Assembly (NCBI GenBank): GCA_021775375.1
Contig: JAJFHY010000135.1
Location: 1 to 34,068 of the forward strand
Length of the DNA stretch: 34,068 nt
Reading direction: 5' to 3'
Source of the DNA: Amylibacter sp.
Lineage (GTDB): Bacteria > Pseudomonadota > Alphaproteobacteria > Rhodobacterales > Rhodobacteraceae
Part shown: one piece after another, positions 18,855-26,835 of the stretch
How positions within the stretch are numbered: the first letter of the stretch is position 1
How the letters are laid out: every line of letters begins with the position of its first letter
Notes under the pieces: model-generated
The model's input: the letters and a program-made list of their open reading frames with translations, nothing else
Databases searched by the model: none
Told to the model about the DNA's origin: nothing
Translations under genes and position numbers: made by a program

Positions 18855-19658
18855 ATGATTGATTGGGACGATGCTTTTGACAATGCCGGTTATGTGCCAA
18901 ACGCACTTGGATATTTTGATACATGGCAAGAGCGCGCTGAAGTGTTTCGAAACAGCGGCGTTACATCCGCTCTGTCATTATCATACGGGCCAGAGAAACG
19001 TGAAAAGTTGGATATTTTCTGGCCAGAAGATAAACCAAAAGGTCTGGTAGTCTTTATTCATGGTGGGTATTGGTTGCGATTAGACCGACGTTACTTTTCA
19101 GATTTGGCTTTTGGCCCGCTGACTCATGGATGGGCTGTTGCCTTGCCATCCTATACGCTTGCTCCACACGCGCGGATCAACGAAATTACCCGTGAAATCT
19201 CGGCCGCCGTAACATATGCATCATCAAAGATTGACGGTCCAATCCGTGTCACAGGCCATTCTGCAGGCGGACATTTGGCCGCACGAATGATTTGTAGTAA
19301 CAGCCCATTGGAAACCGAAATACAAAAGCGTATCCAAAAAACAGTATCAATTAGTGGCCTGTATGATCTGCGAAACCTATGCAAAACCAAACTGAATGAA
19401 ACACTTAAACTTACACAAACAGAAGCGACCACGGAGAGTCCATGTCTGGACACACCAATTGCAGGATCAAATATAACCTGTTGGGTCGGGGGTGGTGAGC
19501 GGCCTGAGTTTATTAAACAAAGTCATTTGCTGCATGATGTCTGGAAACCACATGGCATAGATATCGACGTGCAACTCGACAACATGGAAAACCATTACAC
19601 TGTTATTGATGGGCTAAAGGATCCAAATTCAAATCTGACACTGACACTGTTAAGTTAG
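18855..19658 (+). CDS. Alpha/beta hydrolase, kynurenine formamidase-like esterase
   Basis: VVFIHGGYWLRLDRRYF (HGGYW motif), VTGHSAGGHLAARM nucleophile elbow, ENHYTVID catalytic His region. Confidence 0.8.
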   Translation: MIDWDDAFDNAGYVPNALGYFDTWQERAEVFRNSGVTSALSLSYGPEKREKLDIFWPEDKPKGLVVFIHGGYWLRLDRRYFSDLAFGPLTHGWAVALPSYTLAPHARINEITREISAAVTYASSKIDGPIRVTGHSAGGHLAARMICSNSPLETEIQKRIQKTVSISGLYDLRNLCKTKLNETLKLTQTEATTESPCLDTPIAGSNITCWVGGGERPEFIKQSHLLHDVWKPHGIDIDVQLDNMENHYTVIDGLKDPNSNLTLTLLS

Positions 19659-19668
19659 AACAGTGTCA
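19642..19668. terminator. 10-bp stem-loop spanning the esterase stop codon
   Basis: TGACACTGTT-AAGTTAG-AACAGTGTCA; perfect stem, stop codon TAG in the loop; no T-tract follows. Confidence 0.4.
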
Positions 19669-19696
19669 ATTAACCTTAACCATTCCTGTTATTTTG

Positions 19697-20140
19697 TTAC
19701 TTCACCACCAAGACAGGGCATTTTGCCAGAATTTCAACCCGGTGGGAGACACCCCCGCGCAACATCCCTTCGATATCACCCATACCGCGTGACCCGATAA
19801 CGATCAGGTCTGCCTTATAAGATTTGGCACGATCCACAATCGTGCGGGCAATCGGGCCTTCTTCGGTTTCCAAATCCACATCTTGCACGCCTTGATTTCG
19901 CGCCTCACCCAAGGCTGATGCCAGCAAATACTGTGCGCCTTTTCGCAACAGTTCAGCGTCAATCGTTGCCATATGTTCAGCCTGAGCAAATTTTTTCAGG
20001 CTATCGGGCAGACGGTAAGGCTTGACCACATGCAGCAGCAAAACCTTGGCGCCGGCATTTTTTGCAATTTGGGCCCCTAAGTTAACGCATTTCAAAGAGT
20101 GTTTAGAGCCATCTACGGCGATTAGTACTTTATTGATCAT
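19697..20140 (-). CDS. Universal stress protein (UspA family)
   Basis: INKVLIAVDGSKHSLKCVNLGAQIA; VIGSRGMGDIEGMLRGGVSHRVEILAKCPVLVVK ATP-binding motif. Confidence 0.92.
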   Translation of the reverse strand: MINKVLIAVDGSKHSLKCVNLGAQIAKNAGAKVLLLHVVKPYRLPDSLKKFAQAEHMATIDAELLRKGAQYLLASALGEARNQGVQDVDLETEEGPIARTIVDRAKSYKADLIVIGSRGMGDIEGMLRGGVSHRVEILAKCPVLVVK

Positions 20141-20179
20141 TGTTTTGGCCCTTTCTAATAAAGCCCTGCAATAAATTCC

Positions 20180-22090
20180 TTACACAGGTAAATTCCCTAC
20201 AATAGGTATAGGTATGACTTCCTCTACCTGAGGGACTTTCTCGAAACCATGTAGAACTTGCTGTGGCGCTTGTTCAATGGCTTCGATTTCTTCTGCAGTG
20301 TGATGACACGAAATAAAGTGGCCTGATGCAAGTTCGTATGTCGGTGCCGTCACCCTTTCACATGTACCGGTAATGGCAATCGGACAGCGGTTAAAAAACG
20401 GGCAGCCTACGTCGGTAATTTCAACACCGCGCGCAATGCCCACTGCCATTTCGCGTTTTTGCATGGTTTCTTCCAACCAGCCGATACGCATTTCGGGCAC
20501 CGAGCTGATCAACAGACGTGTGTAAGGATGGAAGGGCGGCGACAGTACTTCGTCAACCGGCCCTTGTTCCACAATACGACCTGCATAAAGCACGACAATT
20601 TCATCGGCAAAGGCCGCAACCGTCGACAAATCGTGGGTTATGAACATAAACGACACGCCCGTTAAATCACGCAAGCGTTTCAGCAGTTTCACCACGTTCG
20701 AGGCCACAATACTATCAAGCGCCGAGGTTACTTCGTCGCACAGCATAATCTCGGGCATTGCAGCCATTGATCGTGCCAGGTTTACGCGTTGTTTTTGGCC
20801 GCCTGATAGTTCGGAAGGATAGCGTTCTGCAAACTCTACCGGCAATTCAACCAACCGCAGAATTTCCGCCACTTTTTCCCGATTTTTCTGGCCACTCAGA
20901 TTTTGGAACATCTCAACCGGGCGTCCAATAATCTCACTTATCAACTGTTTCGGGTTTAGGGCTGTGTCCGCCATCTGATAAACAAATTGAATCTTTTGCA
21001 GGTCTTTCTTGGATCGGTTCTTGTATAGGCCTTTCAAGGTATGACCGTCCATAATAATATCCCCTTGTGCAGGGGGTAACAGGCCAGCAATCACACGTGC
21101 CAAAGTGGACTTACCACAACCTGACTCGCCAATCACGCCAACCACATGGCCGTTTTTCACGGACAAATTGATGTCGCGTAATACAGTTATAGCTGGCTTG
21201 CCGTCGACAATTTCACCGTAACCCGCAGTCATGTTTTTGACTTGGATGTTATCCATATCTTGATCGTGTTTATCTGTTAGCTTGTCACCCATCCCGGGCT
21301 TTGGCCCTGCATGTGCTGCGGCCATAAGGCGCTTGGTGTAAGGGTGCTGCGCGTGGTTGATAATCTGATCAACCGATCCTTGTTCCTGCACCTCACCTGA
21401 GTAAAGCACTACAATGTGATCTGCAACTTGGGCCACAACGGCCAAATCGTGAGTCACATAAATAGCGGCTGAACCTTCTTCCCTAATCACCTTTTTAAAG
21501 GCTTTCAGAACTTCGATTTGCGTGGTCACATCAAGAGCTGTTGTCGGTTCGTCCAAAACCAGCAGATCAGGGCGCCCAACCAATGCCATCGCAGCCATCA
21601 AGCGTTGTAACTGCCCGCCAGAAACTTGGTGTGGATAGCGAAAGCCAATGCGATCAGGGTCAGGTAATTCCAACGCGTGGTATAACTCAATCGCACGTGC
21701 ATCTGCCTCATCTTGGGTCATTATACCGTGTAGAACAGCAGACTCTGTCACCTGCTCGTTTATGGTTAGGGCAGGGTTGAACGTGGCCGCTGCAGATTGC
21801 GCCAGATAGGCCACACGATTACCACGCAAGTCGCGTACTCTTGCGGGTTCCATTGTCAGCACATCTTCGCCTTTCAGCTTGATCGAACCGCCCGAAAACT
21901 CCAACCCCGGTTTGGTGTAGGCTAGTGCGCCAAGGGAGATGGTGGTTTTACCAGAGCCGGATTCGCCAATCAGAGCGACAACTTCACCGGCTTTCACATC
22001 AAAATCGACACCTTTAACGATTTTAACCGCTGGTTCATCTTTCTTCGGTGCTTCTATACGCAGGCCTCTTACTTCTAGTAGTTCGCTCAT
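20180..22090 (-). CDS. Dipeptide/oligopeptide-type ABC transporter, fused DppD-DppF ATP-binding protein
   Basis: Two ABC cassettes: GESGSGKTT / VSGGQLQRLMAAMAL / LLVLDEPTTALD and GESGCGKSTLA / LSGGQKQRVNLARSM / IMLCDEVTSALD; each with an oligopeptide-type C-terminal domain. Confidence 0.94.
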   Translation of the reverse strand: MSELLEVRGLRIEAPKKDEPAVKIVKGVDFDVKAGEVVALIGESGSGKTTISLGALAYTKPGLEFSGGSIKLKGEDVLTMEPARVRDLRGNRVAYLAQSAAATFNPALTINEQVTESAVLHGIMTQDEADARAIELYHALELPDPDRIGFRYPHQVSGGQLQRLMAAMALVGRPDLLVLDEPTTALDVTTQIEVLKAFKKVIREEGSAAIYVTHDLAVVAQVADHIVVLYSGEVQEQGSVDQIINHAQHPYTKRLMAAAHAGPKPGMGDKLTDKHDQDMDNIQVKNMTAGYGEIVDGKPAITVLRDINLSVKNGHVVGVIGESGCGKSTLARVIAGLLPPAQGDIIMDGHTLKGLYKNRSKKDLQKIQFVYQMADTALNPKQLISEIIGRPVEMFQNLSGQKNREKVAEILRLVELPVEFAERYPSELSGGQKQRVNLARSMAAMPEIMLCDEVTSALDSIVASNVVKLLKRLRDLTGVSFMFITHDLSTVAAFADEIVVLYAGRIVEQGPVDEVLSPPFHPYTRLLISSVPEMRIGWLEETMQKREMAVGIARGVEITDVGCPFFNRCPIAITGTCERVTAPTYELASGHFISCHHTAEEIEAIEQAPQQVLHGFEKVPQVEEVIPIPIVGNLPV

Positions 22091-23001
22091 GAGATCATCT
22101 TCCTAGCTAGGGTACCACCTTCAGACGCTGAAACATCGTCAACGATCAGGTTAATTGCGATTGTAAAACTTGCAATGGCCAAAGCAGGCCAAACGGCGGC
22201 GTAGGATCCATATCCAAGTCCGTCAAGATTTTGACGCACCATTGATCCCCAGTCAGCCATTGGCGGCTGGATACCCAGACCAAGGAAACTTAGGGATGAG
22301 ATAAAGAGCACAACAAACACCAGTCGCAGACCGAAATCTGTAGCCAATGGCATAATGGCGTTGGGCAGCACTTCACGGGTAATAATATACCACATGCCTT
22401 CACCACGCACACGGGCCGCTTCGACAAAATCCATTACCATGATGTCTTGCCCAAGCGCGCGTGCAATACGGTAAACACTGGCGGCATAAATAACACTCGC
22501 GGTTAGAATTAAGATTGGGATCGATGTGCCAAGGGCTACAACGATTAACAGACCCAACATGATAGATGGCAGTGACAGGATTGCGTCGTTTACGCGGCTA
22601 AAGATCATATCGACCCAACCACCGGCAACGGCGGCACCGATACCCAGCGTTACCCCTACGAGGTAAGCGAACATCGTTGCTAAGAAAGAAATACCGATTG
22701 TGGTGCGTGCTCCCCAAAGAACACGTGAGAGTATATCACGTTCGATATAGTCGGTTCCCAGCACATGGAAGCCTTCACCCTCGGTTTCACTCCAGACCGG
22801 CATAAAGCTGTCATAAGCAATAATATCAGCTTCGTGGAATGGGGCAATATAGGGGCCGATGAAAACCATTAAGACCCAGAATAACACAACGGAAACACCC
22901 AACTTGCCAACCCAGGTTAATTTAATTTTCTTTTTCGGTGGGGCGTCTGGAAGCTCGTCATATACCGACATGTCTTCTGTATTTGCTGTTTTATCAGTCA
23001 T
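22087..23001 (-). CDS. Dipeptide-type ABC transporter permease (DppC family)
   Basis: HVLGTDYIERDILSRVLWGARTTIGIS; EAARVRGEGMWYIITREVLPNAIMPL; 4-bp ATGA overlap with the ATPase gene. Confidence 0.93.
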   Translation of the reverse strand: MTDKTANTEDMSVYDELPDAPPKKKIKLTWVGKLGVSVVLFWVLMVFIGPYIAPFHEADIIAYDSFMPVWSETEGEGFHVLGTDYIERDILSRVLWGARTTIGISFLATMFAYLVGVTLGIGAAVAGGWVDMIFSRVNDAILSLPSIMLGLLIVVALGTSIPILILTASVIYAASVYRIARALGQDIMVMDFVEAARVRGEGMWYIITREVLPNAIMPLATDFGLRLVFVVLFISSLSFLGLGIQPPMADWGSMVRQNLDGLGYGSYAAVWPALAIASFTIAINLIVDDVSASEGGTLARKMIS

Positions 23002-23013
23002 TTTTTGCCCCTC

Positions 23014-23961
23014 CTATTTCGGGTTACGTAGACGTGGGTTCGACAGAATTGCCGCCACATCAGATAGAATTATCAAAATCACATATGTGCCACAAAAGAT
23101 CATCGCACAGGCTTGAACCAATGGCAGGTCGCGGGTTTGCACCCCGTCGATCATCAGTTTCGCCAATCCGGGATAAGCAAAGATGGTTTCCACGATCACC
23201 ACACCTGACACCAGATAGGCCAAGTTCAGGGCCACCACGTTCACAATCGGGCCGATGGCGTTAAGAAATGCATGGCGGACAATAATACGATTGCGTCTTA
23301 CACCTTTTAGAATACTCATCTCAATATACGGTGAGTTCATCACGTTCAGAATACCCGCACGTGTCATGCGGATCATTTGCGCTGACACAACAATGATCAA
23401 AGTAATCAGGGGCATCGCCGAGGCCCGTATGGTTTGCCACATGGTATCTTCAGGTGAGATATGTGCGATGGCTGGTAGCCAGCCCAAGTTAACAGCAAAA
23501 ATCAATACCATGAATGTGGCGATAAAGAAGTCAGGCACCGAGATCAGGCTTAACGTGCCAAATGTCAGAACGCGGTCAATCCATGTTGCAGGATACATAG
23601 CGGCCAGAAGCCCCAGTATAATGGATAAAGGAACTGATATTATTGCGACAACGCCCGCAAGGAACATCGTGTTCCCGAAACGCCCGCCAATAAGGCTGGA
23701 AATAGTGGCACCACCGGCTTTGGATATGCCTAGGTCGCCCGTAAACATTCCGCCAAGCCATGTTGCGTATTGCATATACAATGGTTGATCCAGTCCGTTC
23801 TCGGCGCGGTATGCTGCAAGAGTTTCAGGTGTTGCGGATTGCCCCATTACGATTTGCGCCACATCGCCCGGTAAAACTGATGTGCCTACAAAAACAAGTA
23901 CGGATACCACCCATAGGGTGATTATACCGATAATAATGCGCTGAATAACCATGCGTTGCAT
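23014..23961 (-). CDS. Dipeptide-type ABC transporter permease (DppB family)
   Basis: RIIIGIITLWVVSVLVFVGTSVLPGDVAQIVMGQSATPE; VVIVETIFAYPGLAKLMIDGVQTRDLPLVQ. Confidence 0.93.
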   Translation of the reverse strand: MQRMVIQRIIIGIITLWVVSVLVFVGTSVLPGDVAQIVMGQSATPETLAAYRAENGLDQPLYMQYATWLGGMFTGDLGISKAGGATISSLIGGRFGNTMFLAGVVAIISVPLSIILGLLAAMYPATWIDRVLTFGTLSLISVPDFFIATFMVLIFAVNLGWLPAIAHISPEDTMWQTIRASAMPLITLIIVVSAQMIRMTRAGILNVMNSPYIEMSILKGVRRNRIIVRHAFLNAIGPIVNVVALNLAYLVSGVVIVETIFAYPGLAKLMIDGVQTRDLPLVQACAMIFCGTYVILIILSDVAAILSNPRLRNPK

Positions 23962-24029
23962 GAAATTTCCCCCTAGCGTTGTTTGCTTGGTGTTTTACTG
24001 CAATTATAGAGGTTGCAGAGTATTACATC

Positions 24030-24057
24030 ATTGCCAGCCCAAAACAGGGCTGGCAAT
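24030..24057. other. 11-bp stem-loop between the substrate-binding protein and permease genes
   Basis: ATTGCCAGCCC-AAAACA-GGGCTGGCAAT; perfect stem, 6-nt loop. Confidence 0.6.
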
Positions 24058-24079
24058 ATATTTGTCAATATACAGATAT

Positions 24080-25708
24080 TTATACGTCTGTGCGCCAAGC
24101 AAACTCAGGCCACTCATAGCCACCAAGTGCACCAAGAGGCATACGTGTAATGCCTTCGATCTTATCGGATTTTGCATCAAGGTAATTCCGGTGTGCTGGA
24201 ATGATCATGCCGCTTTCATTATGGATAAGCGTTTGCATTTCGCAATACATTTCATGACGTAGTCCTTCATCCGTTACCGCACGCGACTCAATCAGCAACT
24301 CACCCATACGATCATTCGCCCACAGAGTGTCATTCCACGGCGCAGTTGGCGCAAATGCCAAGTTCATCATAACGTTCGCAGTTGGTCGCATATTCCATGA
24401 CGTCACATTTATCGGCGTTTTCATCCAAACAGCGCCCCAGTAGCCATCATTCGGCACTTTGTTGATGTTTAGCTTCAAGCCAATCTTCTGTGCTTCACGT
24501 TGCATCAGCAAACAAATGTCCGTCATACCCGGTGCCACCTCTGCCACCTGAATTTCCGCTTCCGTTACGCCTGATTTTTCCAGGTGGAACTTGGCTTTGT
24601 CCAGATCGTGATCACGGATTGGCAAGTCTGCACAGAAATCCGGGCCGTAAGCCGCATTGATCGGCTGGTCGTTACCAATAGTACCTTGGCCTTTCAAGAT
24701 CGAGCGCACGATTTTTTCACGCCGTTGGATATATTTCATAGCCAAAACAAAATCGGGATTATTCCCCGGTGCCGAATTAGACATAATACAGATGCCTGGA
24801 TATGCGCCAGACGCAACAGACCAGATACCAACACCAGGTGCGGCTTCAATTTGTGGTACCGCTTTTGGATCAAGCGCCTGCATCAGATCAATATCACCGG
24901 ACAACAGTGCACTTGTGCGGGCAACTTTATCTGTGATTGCAAAGATTTCAATCTCTTCGGCATTCCCACCTTCGCGCCAGTAATCTTCGTTACGGACGTG
25001 TTGCGAACGCACACCAGGTTGGAAGGTGTTCAGTTTGTATGGGCCTGTGCCAACCGGGTTTTGGAAATCAGTTGTGCCGTCTTTGATAATTTTGAAGTTT
25101 GCAGTCCCAAGAATTTTCGGCAAATCACCATTTGGCCCTGACATCACAGCTTTCACTGTGTGATTGTCAACTTTTACCCACTCAGAAACGTCTGCTACAA
25201 GTGTTTTAGCAACGGATGTTGATTTCTCGCCGTAGTGACGACCCATTGAGTATATCACATCATCTGCGCTGAACGCACTGCCGTCGTGCCATTTTACATC
25301 CTTGCGCAGCTTGAATGTCCATTCAGTGTTGTCGCCATTTGCAGAATATTCCTCTGCCAGTTCCGGGCGTGTGGTTGTGTCATCATTGAACTGAACCAGA
25401 CCGTTATAATGCGCACGGCCACGTGTGTAGTCGATTGTTGATGTGTTCAGGCCTGGGTCAAGTGAGTCTGATGGGCCATGAAGGTCAGCGGCAAAGGTAA
25501 TTTTGCCACCTTTTTTGGGTGTCGCAGCCATTGCAGATGTAGCTGAACTAACGATAGAACCTGCAGCGGCTATCGTTGCACCACCAGCCATAAGCCAGCC
25601 CATAACTTCGCGGCGTGATGCGCCACGGCTTAACCCGTTTTTGATCGCTTCGCGATCCATTGACGACACACTATCAATGGTCGGCATGATTTTTTTCGAA
25701 TCTGTCAC
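24080..25708 (-). CDS. Dipeptide-type ABC transporter substrate-binding protein (SBP family 5) with Tat-type signal
   Basis: SRREVMGWLMAGGATIAAAG Tat-like signal; LDPGLNTSTIDYTRGRAHYNGLVQFNDDTTTRPELAEEYSANGDNTEWTFKLRKDVKWHDGSAFSADDV. GTG start with GGGAG upstream. Confidence 0.93.
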   Translation of the reverse strand: MTDSKKIMPTIDSVSSMDREAIKNGLSRGASRREVMGWLMAGGATIAAAGSIVSSATSAMAATPKKGGKITFAADLHGPSDSLDPGLNTSTIDYTRGRAHYNGLVQFNDDTTTRPELAEEYSANGDNTEWTFKLRKDVKWHDGSAFSADDVIYSMGRHYGEKSTSVAKTLVADVSEWVKVDNHTVKAVMSGPNGDLPKILGTANFKIIKDGTTDFQNPVGTGPYKLNTFQPGVRSQHVRNEDYWREGGNAEEIEIFAITDKVARTSALLSGDIDLMQALDPKAVPQIEAAPGVGIWSVASGAYPGICIMSNSAPGNNPDFVLAMKYIQRREKIVRSILKGQGTIGNDQPINAAYGPDFCADLPIRDHDLDKAKFHLEKSGVTEAEIQVAEVAPGMTDICLLMQREAQKIGLKLNINKVPNDGYWGAVWMKTPINVTSWNMRPTANVMMNLAFAPTAPWNDTLWANDRMGELLIESRAVTDEGLRHEMYCEMQTLIHNESGMIIPAHRNYLDAKSDKIEGITRMPLGALGGYEWPEFAWRTDV

Positions 25709-25760
25709 GTATTGTTCTCCCTAAATGTTGTTATCGAGGCATAGTCGCCTTGTTATTACT

Positions 25761-25810
25761 AAATTGAAACTATAATAATAATTATAGTAAGTATAAATTG
25801 AGGTTATAAT
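25761..25810. promoter_or_regulatory. Candidate LysR operator region (inverted repeat plus imperfect direct repeat)
   Basis: ACTATAAT-AATA-ATTATAGT at 25769..25788; AAATTGAAACTATAAT (25761) repeated as AAATTGAGGTTATAAT (25795), between divergent SBP and lysR genes. Confidence 0.5.
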
Positions 25811-26770
25811 ATGCTCAGACGTCAAGTCCCATCAGCGAATGCACTCTTTGTTTTTGAAGTTGTCGCACGCTTGGGAAGCTTTTCAAAAGCAGCAAAAGAG
25901 CTGAACGTAACCCAACCGGCCATAAGCCGCGCCATAAGCGGATTCGAGACACATCTTGGCTATCCATTATTTGATCGCCACGGTCGTTGGATCAAACTTA
26001 CACCAAGCGGAAATAGATTATATCGGGCGACATCAACCGCATTCAAAACGGTAATAGACGCCTTGCAGGAAATAAAACAACAGGAAGAAAATAGAGAAAA
26101 AGTTACGATATCAATGTCTTCGACGTCAGTTAACTACTGGTTCATACCACGACTTAAGGCATTTAAGAAAAAATTTCCGAATGTTAGTTTGGATTTTCAA
26201 ATGTACTTGGATGATGGTGATGACTTGGTTCAGGGCATTGATCTATGTATCAGACTTTCCTATCCCACTGACACTAACCTTCACCGCTGGACATTTGCGG
26301 ATGAACGTATCATGGCACTATGTTCACTGGATTACATACAGGAATTCGGCACCCTTGAGAAACCGGTTAAGGGCCGTAACCATACTTTGATCGAGTCTGC
26401 AGACCCAAGATACTCAATGGATGAATTTTTTCATGCAATTGGACAACCACCACTTAATGATCCAACAGTTTTAAAATTTTCCGACTATTCCAACATTATT
26501 CAAGCCGCAATTGGTGGACAGGGCATTGCGTTGGCATGGGTTCCCGAAACATCGCGATTGGTTATAGAGGGGCAATTGGTTCCCATATTTCCACAGGTCG
26601 TTAAAACCGGACGACGGTATCACATCCTTGCATCCAATCTGACACCAATGCGACCGATAGTGGAAAATATTCGCGATTGGCTAATCGGTGAAATGCGCAC
26701 TGATCTTAGGAAGGTAACAACTATGATGCGCGCAAATGCAAAGTTGATGCGTACAGGTGTTGTAAAATAA
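25811..26770 (+). CDS. LysR family transcriptional regulator (GcvA-like)
   Basis: PSANALFVFEVVARLGSFSKAAKELNVTQPAISRAISGFETHLGYPLFDRHGRWIKLTPSG HTH; GGQGIALAWV effector domain. Confidence 0.93.
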   Translation: MLRRQVPSANALFVFEVVARLGSFSKAAKELNVTQPAISRAISGFETHLGYPLFDRHGRWIKLTPSGNRLYRATSTAFKTVIDALQEIKQQEENREKVTISMSSTSVNYWFIPRLKAFKKKFPNVSLDFQMYLDDGDDLVQGIDLCIRLSYPTDTNLHRWTFADERIMALCSLDYIQEFGTLEKPVKGRNHTLIESADPRYSMDEFFHAIGQPPLNDPTVLKFSDYSNIIQAAIGGQGIALAWVPETSRLVIEGQLVPIFPQVVKTGRRYHILASNLTPMRPIVENIRDWLIGEMRTDLRKVTTMMRANAKLMRTGVVK

Positions 26771-26835
26771 TACGCATTGATAAAATCCAAGCTGCATGGA
26801 ATATTTAAGTGAGTAATATATTTTAGGAGAATGCC

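Noticed and set aside
23255-23788. 177-aa plus-strand ORF
   Set aside because: Antisense to the DppB-like permease; apparent pattern is the complement of TM-encoding codons.
24584-25141. 185-aa plus-strand ORF
   Set aside because: Antisense to the substrate-binding protein gene; no signature.
26777-26790. TTGATAAAATCCAA as an FNR-like site before the 632-aa protein gene
   Set aside because: Only 8/10 to the FNR consensus in AT-rich DNA, with no functional expectation for the downstream gene.
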